From positions 248,001 to 312,000 of the forward strand of contig JACQYI010000006.1 of the NCBI GenBank assembly GCA_016208305.1: a DNA stretch of 64,000 nucleotides, read 5' to 3'. Shown piece after piece: positions 9,464 to 17,710 of this stretch. The translations under genes and the position numbers were made by a program. Every line of letters begins with the position of its first letter. Position 1 is the stretch's first letter. The DNA comes from Oscillatoriophycideae cyanobacterium NC_groundwater_1537_Pr4_S-0.65um_50_18 (lineage in GTDB: Bacteria; Cyanobacteriota; Cyanobacteriia; Elainellales; Elainellaceae). Below the pieces are notes generated by a model. The model ran no database searches. It was not told the DNA's origin and saw nothing but the letters and a program-made list of their open reading frames with translations.

Positions 9464-10072
9464 TTAGCGAGCTGTATTTGCTCCCCAAAAATCTACGGCA
9501 TCGTATCCCAAATCGGCTAGCATTTGCCGGAGCAAAGGCAGGCTGAGTCCAATGACGTTGCTGTGACAGCCATTAATTTTTTCGACGAATAGCCCACCTC
9601 GCCCCTCTAAGGCAAAACAGCCTGCGCAGGCCATCGGCTCACCTGTTGCGATGTAGGCCGCAATTTGGCGATCGCTCACCTCGGCAAAATGTACCTGGGT
9701 CATCTGAGCGCGCACCAGCACCCGATTCTGCACCTGATCAATCAGCGCATGTCCTGTATAAAGCTCTCCAACTTGCCCCCGCATTTTCTGCCAACGGGCG
9801 ATCGCCTCAGCCTTATTTGCAGGCTTGCCATGAATTTCGCCATTTAACGCCAGCACCGAATCGCAGCCCAGAATTAGAGCACCTGTAACCTGTGGTGCAA
9901 CGGCTCCTGCCTTTCCCTGAGCCAAGGTTCTAACCAATACATCCGCGTCTGTAACTTGAATCTGCGATTCGTCAAAATCGCTAGGACGCACAATGGGCAC
10001 AATACCAGCCGTCTGCAACAGCCGCTGTCGCGCTGGAGAAGCGGAGGCCAAGATGAAGGGAGGGACAGCCAT
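9464..10072 (-). CDS. maf: Maf-family nucleoside triphosphate pyrophosphatase
   Basis: Maf/YhdE-type house-cleaning pyrophosphatase, 202 aa, the usual family length. The start has the signature [13 protein letters not shown], followed by the conserved Asp region ([16 protein letters not shown]) and the [12 protein letters not shown] helix typical of the family. Maf proteins hydrolyse non-canonical or dTTP/UTP-type nucleotides to monophosphates and affect septation when overproduced. It lies 26 bases after the CyanoP gene, on the same strand. With mazG upstream, two nucleotide-sanitising enzymes flank the CyanoP gene. Confidence 0.92.
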   Translation of the reverse strand: MAVPPFILASASPARQRLLQTAGIVPIVRPSDFDESQIQVTDADVLVRTLAQGKAGAVAPQVTGALILGCDSVLALNGEIHGKPANKAEAIARWQKMRGQVGELYTGHALIDQVQNRVLVRAQMTQVHFAEVSDRQIAAYIATGEPMACAGCFALEGRGGLFVEKINGCHSNVIGLSLPLLRQMLADLGYDAVDFWGANTAR

Positions 10073-10098
10073 TTGAAAGTCACTCCGTTAAAGAAATC

Positions 10099-10641
10099 CT
10101 AATAAACCGAGAAGGAATTGACAGACTGACGGAATTTATCCTGTGCTTTTTCCCAGCGCTTTTCGGTAGTTGAAAGGTTGTAGGTGAAAAGCTGTCCCCG
10201 CCGCACGACCACGCTAGCCAAGTTATGACGGGCTTGGGTTGGCAACTGCACAGCATATTCCAGCAGGTAGTAGGTTTGATCACCAATCTGACGCGCTTTG
10301 GCATCTACCAGTTCAGCGGTGCGATTGGAGCCTGGAGGAGCGATCGCATTTTTTGACAGCCTGTAGCCCACTTCGCTGGGGGTGCCCAACTCCTCTAAGG
10401 TCTTGCCGTCTGGCACATCGCTAATAATAACGCTGGCGTTTTCGGTTTCTTCAATGATGTCATGCAGTACCAAATCTGCATCGCTTACCTTAACGGGCAC
10501 CCAGCCGTTGGGATAGAGAAACTCATAGCCTTTGTAGCTTTCAACGTAGCTCTTAAGTCCGGCTCCTGCTACTGTTGCAGTGCAGCTTTGCAGACTCAAA
10601 CTCAATACAACCAGCAGCACAACTGCAATTCGCTTCAGCAT
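10099..10641 (-). CDS. CyanoP, PsbP-like photosystem II lipoprotein
   Basis: Cyanobacterial PsbP homologue, 180 aa. A lipoprotein signal peptide ends in LSLQSC, so the mature protein starts at the Cys and is lipid-anchored on the lumenal side of the thylakoid. The body shows the PsbP pattern: YKGYEFLYPNGWVPV, then NASVIISDV, and YYLLEYAVQLP near the middle to C-terminal end. CyanoP takes part in early photosystem II assembly and is not a stable oxygen-evolving subunit as plant PsbP is. It sits between mazG and maf, all minus strand with short gaps. Confidence 0.92.
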   Translation of the reverse strand: MLKRIAVVLLVVLSLSLQSCTATVAGAGLKSYVESYKGYEFLYPNGWVPVKVSDADLVLHDIIEETENASVIISDVPDGKTLEELGTPSEVGYRLSKNAIAPPGSNRTAELVDAKARQIGDQTYYLLEYAVQLPTQARHNLASVVVRRGQLFTYNLSTTEKRWEKAQDKFRQSVNSFSVY

Positions 10642-10718
10642 CTTCAGACATCCTAAAACCGCTCAGACTAAAATTTTACTGGTTTGGGGGACACCCCGAT
10701 CGCCCCTAGCGCTCATTC

Positions 10719-11546
10719 TTACCTTTTACCCAGCTTCGCCTTGGCCTGCTGCCAAAACAATTCCAGTTCTTCTAGGCTGTAATCAGAGAGCGATCGCCCT
10801 TCACTCATGGCTTCTACCTGGCTAAACCGCTGAATGAATCGCTGATTGGTGCCTTGGAGGGCAGCATCTGGGTCAAGCCCATACCAACGTGCCAAATTGA
10901 CGATCGTAAACAGCAAGTCTCCTAGCTCTTCTTGCTGTCGCGCTTGGGTATCCTCGTCGATCGCCTGCTTAAACTCACCTAGCTCTTCTTGGAACTTTTC
11001 CCATACGCCTTCCACGGTTTCCCACTCAAACCCAACGGCTGCCGCTTTTTGCGAAATCTTGAGCGCTGCTGTGATCGGAGGCAGCGATCGCCCATAGCGG
11101 CTCAGGCGGGGACTAAGGAACTGCACTTGAGATTTGGCTGCTTCTTCGGCTGCTTTAATTTGCTCCCAGTTTTGGTGAACTTCGGTGACGCTACTAACCG
11201 TAACCTCGCCAAAGACATGGGGGTGCCGTCGGATTAACTTTTCGGCAATATTGTCCGCCACGGTTGCCAAATCAAATTGTGCAGCTTCGCTGGCAATCTG
11301 CGCCTGTAGCACCACTTGCAGCAACAAATCGCCCAATTCATCGGCGATCGCTTCGGGTTCGCCCTGCCGAATGGCGTCCACGACCTCGTAAGCTTCTTCT
11401 AAAACATAGGGTATGAGCGTTTCGGGCGTCTGTGCCAAATCCCAGGGACAGCCGCCATCGGGCGATCGCAGCGTAGCCACCACTTCAATCAAACGCTGGA
11501 GCGCCTCAAGGGTGGACTGACGAGTTGGCGGGTGCGGTGGGGTCAT
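10719..11546 (-). CDS. mazG: Nucleoside triphosphate pyrophosphohydrolase MazG
   Basis: MazG, 275 aa, with two MazG all-alpha NTP-PPase domains. The first has GGCPWDLAQT, EEAYEVVDAI and DELGDLLLQVV, carrying the EExxE...ExxD metal ligands. The second repeats the pattern in FQEELGEFKQAI and EELGDLLFTIV. The enzyme hydrolyses NTPs and dNTPs to monophosphate and pyrophosphate, removing aberrant nucleotides. It is the likely first gene of a minus-strand run with CyanoP and maf. Confidence 0.93.
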   Translation of the reverse strand: MTPPHPPTRQSTLEALQRLIEVVATLRSPDGGCPWDLAQTPETLIPYVLEEAYEVVDAIRQGEPEAIADELGDLLLQVVLQAQIASEAAQFDLATVADNIAEKLIRRHPHVFGEVTVSSVTEVHQNWEQIKAAEEAAKSQVQFLSPRLSRYGRSLPPITAALKISQKAAAVGFEWETVEGVWEKFQEELGEFKQAIDEDTQARQQEELGDLLFTIVNLARWYGLDPDAALQGTNQRFIQRFSQVEAMSEGRSLSDYSLEELELFWQQAKAKLGKR

Positions 11547-11596
11547 TGTGGGTAAGCGGTTAAGGGGGAACGTTTCATTTATATTAAGGCACCCAT

Positions 11597-12124
11597 TTAC
11601 CTCCCTCTTTTCTTTGCCCGCTTCTTTTTTTTTCGCTTATGGGAAGACACAAGCCAATCAGCCGTGTAATGGCTAAACGCTCCCAGCTCCAAACCAATCA
11701 CAAAGGCGATCGCCTCAAGGCGGTTTTGCCAGAGCGATCGCTGAATCACCCCACCAATCTCATCCCAAGTCCAGCCCAACTGCCAGAGTTCGTTGGCTAG
11801 CGCTAGGCTCGCAAACCCGGCAAACCCTAACCATGCCAGCAGATAAATTACCCGCACCGTGGTTCCGGTAATGGGAGCATGTGACCAAGGCGATCGATGC
11901 TTCATGCTGCCGCGATAGGGCAACCAAATCCAGCGCAGCCAGCCCCAGCGCTTGTATTGAATGGAATGAATATCGAGGTCAGGCCCTAGCATTAGCCCAC
12001 CGAACAGGAACCCAGCACAAATCATTAGGGTTGCCATGCCTTGCCGGGTTGCTGCCAAAGTCAAACCTGCAACTACAGGCAAAGCCCATAGGGTAATGCG
12101 ATCGTGGGTTTTACCCGAGGGCAT
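11597..12124 (-). CDS. DUF2227-family putative metal-binding membrane protein
   Basis: Protein of 175 aa matching the cyanobacterial family annotated as metal-binding (DUF2227). Candidate ligands are the N-terminal His/Asp (GKTHDR), GPDLDIHS and the KHRSPWSHAP segment. Three to four hydrophobic segments (about 14-50, 85-108 and 135-155) indicate a membrane protein; the last ~12 residues are a run of Lys/Arg. It is 50 bases downstream of mazG's start on the same strand and could head that run. No demonstrated function. Confidence 0.8.
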   Translation of the reverse strand: MPSGKTHDRITLWALPVVAGLTLAATRQGMATLMICAGFLFGGLMLGPDLDIHSIQYKRWGWLRWIWLPYRGSMKHRSPWSHAPITGTTVRVIYLLAWLGFAGFASLALANELWQLGWTWDEIGGVIQRSLWQNRLEAIAFVIGLELGAFSHYTADWLVSSHKRKKKKRAKKRGR

Positions 12125-12160
12125 GGAGAGGGTTCCGTAAAATTTATTTCTGAACAGATC

Positions 12161-12189
12161 TTAGCAACTTGTGATCTGTCTGCTATGAT
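12161..12189 (+). promoter_or_regulatory. Likely tRNA-Val promoter
   Basis: TTAGCA (12161-12166), a 17-base spacer and TATGAT (12184-12189), placing transcription start about 35 bases before the tRNA. The -10 box is good, the -35 box matches consensus at four of six positions. Confidence 0.45.
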
Positions 12190-12230
12190 GTCTATCGGTG
12201 CACTTGATGCACAAAGCTGACCTTAAGCAT

Positions 12231-12303
<73 letters not shown>

Positions 12304-12539
12304 TTTGTCTCTTATTCCTATGGGTTCTGTGCCTCCGGCTGTCTGCAAAAGCAAGACTTGCCGAGCGATCGCAGTACCTCAAAAGCAGTGGTTGAAGAAG
12401 GCTACCTAACCCTTCTCCACGCTTCTTTAATTTTTAAAATAAAGCGAGTCGAATACTGCGATGAAGAAAGCATCTAGTTTGGTCTTAACCCCATTCTGGC
12501 TAAAGCTAAGCAGTTGCATGACTGGAAACGCCGATGTAA

Positions 12540-12686
12540 CCAGAGCCAGATATCGCCATAGTGAAGTGATCGCTAGACTCTTACACGCAACATTACCTCT
12601 ATCCTGAAGAGGTATTCTGGCTGATTGAATACGCCCTTGAAAGCAAGAGCAGTCGAACCACTAGGATTTGCAGGGGTGGAAGTTAA
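12540..12686 (+). pseudogene. Degraded Uma2-family (DUF820) endonuclease-like gene
   Basis: Reading one frame from 12540 gives PEPDIAIVK, a stop at 12567, then DSYTQHYLYPEEVFWLIEY, ending at the stop at 12684-12686. The order (E/P)PDIAxV, D.Y...H..PEEVFWLIE is the core of Uma2-family PD-(D/E)XK proteins, which are abundant in cyanobacteria. Both ends are lost and no start or downstream KxxxY region is recognisable, so this is a fossil of a once complete gene. The identification rests on remembered family patterns. Confidence 0.5.
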
Positions 12687-13017
12687 CAAGCTCCTCCGTT
12701 AGCCAAAGCCTTGACCTTCAAGCAAGTTAGAAAAACGACACTTACTTTGCGAAGTGTTCAAGCGATCGCCTGATTTTTGCAAGCAAGTAGCTATCTGCAT
12801 GTAAAGCCTCTAAAACGCTTGACGAATAAGCTTTTCAGACTTTTGCTTGATGCAAAATCGGTTGGGCGATCGCGATATTTAATGTGCGGACGAACAGGCT
12901 GAATTGACAGATCGAAAGGATAATTTACGGTAATTCACGCAGAAGGTTCGTATCAATTCATCAAAGTAAATGAGTTGAGATTATAGTATACTAGTACTAA
13001 TCTACGCTAGACAAGCT
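12687..13017. other. Non-coding stretch before DUF559 gene
   Basis: About 330 bases with no gene. The last part is AT rich (TTATAGTATACTAGTACTAATC at 12979-13000) and probably contains the promoter of the next gene. The first 60 bases may be further decayed Uma2 sequence, which I cannot prove. Confidence 0.35.
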
Positions 13018-13770
13018 ATGACTCGACGGGGTGAGGTGCTAGTAGCCCTCCTGAATAACCGGGCAGATTGGACGATCGCCTATGAGCAGCATTGGTATCG
13101 CATTCCCGTTACCAGCGTCGAGAAATTTCTCAAATCTCGCTGGCCGCCGGAATGGCTAGCCTTTTACCAAACTCGGGTCTTCGGTCATGAAAAGTACGCC
13201 GTCAACTACTGCGCTCGGGTTTTACGAATAGAGTTATGCGATCGCACCCAGCTTTTTCCTCAAGAGCGGCCTAATGCTAAAAGCTACAAGCGCTATTACA
13301 AGCTAACGCTGTCTCCGCTCGAAAAACTGCCTCAGGCGATCGTGAGTCTGCGCCAGCGTCGGATCACCTTTACTGCTACAACGTTGAATAAGCTGATGAC
13401 GGCTACAGAAATCAATGATCTATACGACGATAGCCCGCTGGAAGATCAGGTCTGGCGTGCTTTGAAACAGCTTCACATTCATGCAGAGCGCCAAGAGCGG
13501 ATCATCGTCAAAGAGAAGATCTACTTTCTAGATTTTGCGATCTACTGCGTTCAGGGAAATATTAATGTTGAAACTGACGGCGATCGCTGGCACTCGCAGC
13601 CGCAGCAGATTCCGCAGGACAACGTGCGTCACAATGATTTGGGAACTCAGGGCTGGCGGACGCTGCGGTTCAACACGGCTCAAGTTCGGGAGCAAATGGG
13701 CGAATACTGCATTCCCACAGTGATTGAAAACATTGAGCGGCTCGGCGGATTGAGCCAGTCGTCCAATTGA
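13018..13770 (+). CDS. DUF559 (Vsr-like nuclease fold) protein
   Basis: Protein of 250 aa. The C-terminal ~110 residues match DUF559, a PD-(D/E)XK fold related to very-short-patch-repair endonucleases: SPLEDQVWRAL (conserved Glu), YFLDFAIYC (catalytic Asp), then INVETDGDRWH (Glu and Asp), and GWRTLRFN at the end. The N-terminal ~130 residues are a separate domain with no family I recognise; it begins with a DWTIAYEQHWYRIP beta-rich segment. It could act on nucleic acid, but no partner (methylase, toxin, transposase) is adjacent. It lies beside a decayed Uma2 gene, also of the PD-(D/E)XK superfamily, which marks this spot as accessory DNA. Confidence 0.75.
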   Translation: MTRRGEVLVALLNNRADWTIAYEQHWYRIPVTSVEKFLKSRWPPEWLAFYQTRVFGHEKYAVNYCARVLRIELCDRTQLFPQERPNAKSYKRYYKLTLSPLEKLPQAIVSLRQRRITFTATTLNKLMTATEINDLYDDSPLEDQVWRALKQLHIHAERQERIIVKEKIYFLDFAIYCVQGNINVETDGDRWHSQPQQIPQDNVRHNDLGTQGWRTLRFNTAQVREQMGEYCIPTVIENIERLGGLSQSSN

Positions 13771-14022
13771 GTCGCTTTTGCCCATTCGGCAAAATCATTC
13801 TCAGGGTTACTGTTCCTCAAGACAGATTCGCGTTAAGTTTTGAAAAGTTGCCTGCCGCTCAAGGAAGTAGGTGATGTTCTAGATTGCTGTGAGCTTTTGA
13901 GAGGGACGCAGCGAATCTTTCAAATCAAGACGGGCGAAAAAATGGCGCTGCTGATTTTATCTATGAAATTAGCACCGCCAAAAATCAGTTCGATGGGCAG
14001 TTCAGCAACGGGGAGCAAGCAG

Positions 14023-16344
14023 ATGGATAGCGGCACAGAGTCGGAATTGGCAGCGGAAAAATTGGCAACCGAAAAATTGGCAACCGAAAAAACAGACGAT
14101 CGCGCCAAAGCGCTAATGGCGCAAGACGAAAACTCACCTGATAAAGGCGGAGGCTTGCCGATTATTCAATATTGGGCAGAGCATACCCTATCGCCCGAAG
14201 GGCCAAAGCTGTGGAAAACCTTGCTGCATAAAAGTGCTTGCCTCTCTTGCGCCTGGGGCACAGGCGGACAAAAGGGAGGATTTACCAATGAGGAAGGCGA
14301 GAAACTTCAGCGCTGTATGAAGAGCGTTGAGGCGATCACCGCAGAGATGATGCCGCCCGTTGCTGACGACTTTTTTGCCCGATATAGCCTAGATGAACTG
14401 CAACAGCTAACCTCTTTGGAGGCCGATCGCCTGGGTCGGCTGAGCTATCCGGTGATTTTGAGAGCAGGCAGCACGCACTATGAGCGAATTGGTTGGGAAG
14501 AAATCTACCAAATGACCGCAGCGGCGTTTCGTCAGCAGCCCGAACGGGTGGCTTCCTATAGCTCAGGGCGATCGTCTAATGAGGCCGCCTATTTGTTGCA
14601 ATTAATGATGCGGACGCTCGGCTCCAATAATTTGGCTGACTGCTCAGATTTATGCCATTCCCCTTCGACTGTCGGGCTAAAGGAGGTCTTTGGTACCAGC
14701 ACCTCAATGGTGAGCCTAGAGAACCTCAAGCAGGCAGATTGCGTAGTGCTGATTGGTGCTAATTCGCCTTCTAATCATCCTCGGTTCATGAACGAGTTGA
14801 TTAAGCTACGCGATCGCGGCGGCAAAGTCATCATCGTTAATCCGGTGGTAGAAGTCGGGTTGGTTAAGTTTGGCTCTCCGGCGTTCCCCATTAAGTCGCT
14901 GATTCCTGGTTCAGATATTGCATCGCTCTATCTTCAATTGATTCCGGGTAGCGATGTAGCGCTGTTTGTGGGTATCCAGAAAGCGTTGCTGGAAAAGGGT
15001 TTAGCGAAACAGGATTTTTTGCATGCCCATGCCGAAAACTGGGAAGCTGTGGTGGAGTTTGCTCAAAATACGGCCTGGGAAACCCTAACGGCAACATGCG
15101 GCGTTTCGCAGCAGGAGATCGAGGCCGCCGCAGAGATCATTGGCGCAGCCAAGGGTGCGGTGTTTGCTTGGGCTATGGGGGCAACGCAGCACGATAACTC
15201 TGTTGATAATATTTACAGCATTGCCAATACGGCTGTTTTATCGGGTCATGTTGGCAAGCCGGGGGCAGGCACGATGCCGATTCGTGGCCACTCTAACGTG
15301 CAGGGCTTTGGCTCGATGGGTGTGACCACAAAGCTAAAGCAGGAAATTAAGCAGGCGCTGGAAAAGCTATTGGGGCGATCGCTCAATTTGCCCGAAGGCT
15401 ATGACACCCGTGCCCTGATTGAAGCCGCTGATCTGCACAAGGTCGATGCGCTGCTGTGTCTGGGAGGCAATCTCTATGCCGCCAACCCCGACTCAACCCA
15501 GGCAAAACGCGCTTTGGGTCAAATCGAAACGATCGTCTATCTGGCGACCAAGCCCAACTTGGGTCATTTTCACGGTTTGGCAAAGCAGAATACTCTGATC
15601 ATTCCAGTCTTCAACCGCTTCGAGAATCCGCATAAGACCACAACAGAATCGGGCAACAATTTTGTGCGGCTCAATAACGAAGGTGAAACCCATCTAAAGT
15701 CAGCCGATCTGGTTTCAGAAGTGGGTTTTTTGACAGAGCTAGCGCATCGGCTGCATGGTGCCGACCCGGTAGACTGGCGTAAATTGCAAGACACGCAATA
15801 TGTGCGGCACTTAATTGCTCAGACGATTCCTGGCTACGAGAAAATTGGGGCGATCGATACAACGCTAGAAGAATTCACCATCTCAGGGCGCATTTTCAAT
15901 CAGCCTCATTTTGCTACGCCTTCTGGCAAAGCGAAGCTGTTTGTCACGCCGCTTCCGCTGCTCACATTGCCCTCTATCAGCGAGTTTGGGCTACCCGACT
16001 CGACTCAGGGGATTGTCTTAGCGCTCATGACCGGACGCAGCTATTCGCAGCACAACACCGTAGTCTACAAAATTGGCGACCAGTATCGGGGCATGCCCCA
16101 CCGCAACTGCATTTTAATGAATGCCGGAGATGCCAGACGCGTTGGATTTGAGGAGCACGATCGCGTCACGGTGCAAGCCAATGCGGGCAAGTTGGAGAAT
16201 GTCGAAATTATTTATGGCATGGTGCGAGAAGGTTCGGCGCTGATGTTTTACCCTGAGGTGAATGTGATCTTTAAGGCAAAAGTTGAGCCGCGATCGGGTA
16301 CTCCGGCATTCAAGCGTGTTCCTGCGGTGGTGTATGCGCTATGA
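14023..16344 (+). CDS. FdhF/YdeP-type molybdopterin oxidoreductase
   Basis: Molybdopterin-dependent oxidoreductase of the FdhF/YdeP group, 773 aa from ATG 14023, which has GGGAG seven bases ahead. The frame is open back to 13840, with other ATGs at 13942 and 13993. An N-terminal Fe-S motif is reduced (CLSCAWG, then RCMKSVEA). SSGRSSNEAAYLLQ and DLCHSPSTVGLKE mark the cofactor region; the Cys in DLCHS is the probable metal ligand. The molydopterin-binding C-terminal domain starts near GLVLALMTGRSYSQHNT-like sequence and ends at PAFKRVPAVV. The native reaction of this group is not well established; formate dehydrogenase is only a family label. No FdhD, electron-transfer or cofactor genes lie nearby. 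Near the N-terminus a 15-bp in-frame repeat encodes KLATEKLATEK. Confidence 0.85.
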   Translation: MDSGTESELAAEKLATEKLATEKTDDRAKALMAQDENSPDKGGGLPIIQYWAEHTLSPEGPKLWKTLLHKSACLSCAWGTGGQKGGFTNEEGEKLQRCMKSVEAITAEMMPPVADDFFARYSLDELQQLTSLEADRLGRLSYPVILRAGSTHYERIGWEEIYQMTAAAFRQQPERVASYSSGRSSNEAAYLLQLMMRTLGSNNLADCSDLCHSPSTVGLKEVFGTSTSMVSLENLKQADCVVLIGANSPSNHPRFMNELIKLRDRGGKVIIVNPVVEVGLVKFGSPAFPIKSLIPGSDIASLYLQLIPGSDVALFVGIQKALLEKGLAKQDFLHAHAENWEAVVEFAQNTAWETLTATCGVSQQEIEAAAEIIGAAKGAVFAWAMGATQHDNSVDNIYSIANTAVLSGHVGKPGAGTMPIRGHSNVQGFGSMGVTTKLKQEIKQALEKLLGRSLNLPEGYDTRALIEAADLHKVDALLCLGGNLYAANPDSTQAKRALGQIETIVYLATKPNLGHFHGLAKQNTLIIPVFNRFENPHKTTTESGNNFVRLNNEGETHLKSADLVSEVGFLTELAHRLHGADPVDWRKLQDTQYVRHLIAQTIPGYEKIGAIDTTLEEFTISGRIFNQPHFATPSGKAKLFVTPLPLLTLPSISEFGLPDSTQGIVLALMTGRSYSQHNTVVYKIGDQYRGMPHRNCILMNAGDARRVGFEEHDRVTVQANAGKLENVEIIYGMVREGSALMFYPEVNVIFKAKVEPRSGTPAFKRVPAVVYAL

Positions 16345-16369
16345 GCGATTGATTTTATGAGCGATCGGT

Positions 16370-17011
16370 TTAAGGGGTAGCTGTTCCCTCGGTTGGGGTG
16401 GCTTCTGGGGGAGTCGCTGCCTCGCTAGCAGGATCGGCTTCTTTTCCCATCCAGATCACCGCATAGTTCTTATAAATGCCTATGCCGATCGCCTGCCAAG
16501 GATACTCTTGCCAGACGCCTTGGTTTAGGATCACCGCATTATGGGCGCTACTGCTTTGCCAGCTAGCAAAAGCCGATTGAGCCGTCGCATCACCTCCGCT
16601 GGCGTGGGCATTTTCGTAGCCAGAGCCAGGATAGGCTGTATTGAGTCGCTGTGGGGCAGCCCACATACAGGAGTAAGTGGTGCGATCGCCAGCGGTATAG
16701 GGACAGTCACTCCAGCCATGCGTCAGCTTACCAACATTCTCTGCCAAATCTCGCACATGACGATTGGCCACGCGATTAAGCGAAGGCGATAGCGGAATAG
16801 CGGGCAGATTGTTCTGGGCACGGTAGTTATTAATCACCTGATAGAGCCGTTCTTCCTCAGACTCTAAGCCGTCGCCTGTACAACTTTGGGCTTGAATAAT
16901 TGCCTGCCCTTCACAGGTTTGCTCTGGGGCTGGGGCAGGCTGCTGCGCCAAAGCAAAGCCTGAGAGTGAGCTAGCAGCCCAAAGTAGAGGGGCGATCGCA
17001 AACTGACGCAT
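16370..17011 (-). CDS. Secreted CAP (SCP/PR-1-like) domain protein
   Basis: Exported protein of 213 aa from ATG 17011, chosen over the TTG at 17026 because TGAGGAC precedes it. A signal peptide (hydrophobic to ALAQQ) is followed by a short Pro-rich part and a CAP domain at about residues 45-190. Markers are YQVINNYRAQNN, LNRVANRHVRDL, YENAHASGGDA with the cavity Glu and His, SSSAHNAVILN and WQAIGIGIYKNYAVIWMG. Four cysteines could form disulfides. CAP proteins bind lipids or act as secreted proteins of varied role. The tail is Ala/Pro/Thr rich. It converges with the molybdoenzyme gene at a distance of 25 bases. Confidence 0.9.
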   Translation of the reverse strand: MRQFAIAPLLWAASSLSGFALAQQPAPAPEQTCEGQAIIQAQSCTGDGLESEEERLYQVINNYRAQNNLPAIPLSPSLNRVANRHVRDLAENVGKLTHGWSDCPYTAGDRTTYSCMWAAPQRLNTAYPGSGYENAHASGGDATAQSAFASWQSSSAHNAVILNQGVWQEYPWQAIGIGIYKNYAVIWMGKEADPASEAATPPEATPTEGTATP

Positions 17012-17189
17012 TAGATTTGTCCTCAAGTCGTACTCGGTTGATGAGAGGGGATCTAACGAAATGTGTCTTAGATCACCTTAATTCATGCTTCTAATAGTAA
17101 TGACTTTAATCGCGGATTCAATCTCTCTTCAGAAGACTGGAAGCAATCTACACAATCGATCTCTGGTGTGAATCCTCTGGTATTGGTAT

Positions 17190-17222
17190 GAATTGTTGCG
17201 TGTCTCTGCCGCGCAACAATTC
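17190..17222 (-). other. Stem-loop downstream of HpxZ-like gene
   Basis: Perfect 11-bp stem (17190-17200 with 17212-17222), 11-base loop. No T-run follows on either strand, so it may be an RNA processing or stability structure at the end of the HpxZ-like transcript and not a classical terminator. Confidence 0.4.
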
Positions 17223-17273
17223 TCACGTTTAAAGAAGCGCTCATTAAAATTGCGGGTTAGAACCTTCTGTCCG

Positions 17274-17642
17274 CTAAGGCAGAAAAGACACATGAGCACT
17301 GACCACACGCCAACCCTCTGGCGATCGCATCCAGGTTTGGCTCTGTCTTCCATTCTTGCCCAGGCGCTGAAATTCAGTGTTGGCTGTCGCAAAGTCTCTG
17401 CCGTAGGTGGTGATAATGGTGTTGCTCAGGGTGCGATCGAGTCCTTGAGCCGATCGGGCGCTGCGGAAGGCTGCGATCGCTCCATAGCCATATAGATTCT
17501 CGGTTGCGCCATAGCGAATGGTGTGGGGACTGTCCCAAAACAAAGCATCCAAAACAGCAACATCATTGCTGATCAGCGCCGCTTCATAACGCTCAAAAGC
17601 CGCAGTGACTTCGGCAACTATTTCAGGTAAGTTAATGTCCAT
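17274..17642 (-). CDS. HpxZ/AtzH-like small NTF2-fold protein
   Basis: Small protein of 122 aa from ATG 17642. It matches the HpxZ/AtzH-like (DUF3225) family along its length: [48 protein letters not shown] and [13 protein letters not shown]. HpxZ-type proteins accompany oxalurate or allophanate breakdown, probably as accessory proteins of amide hydrolases. Here it is alone: no amidase, allantoin or atz gene is near. It ends before the CAP gene and begins 68 bases after the DICT-kinase stop, same strand. Confidence 0.8.
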   Translation of the reverse strand: MDINLPEIVAEVTAAFERYEAALISNDVAVLDALFWDSPHTIRYGATENLYGYGAIAAFRSARSAQGLDRTLSNTIITTYGRDFATANTEFQRLGKNGRQSQTWMRSPEGWRVVSAHVSFLP

Positions 17643-17710
17643 AAAGAGCCATAGAGGGAAGGAAGGCAATCAGGGGCAAGGCGGCAAGGTCGCCAACAGT
17701 CATGGGTTTC

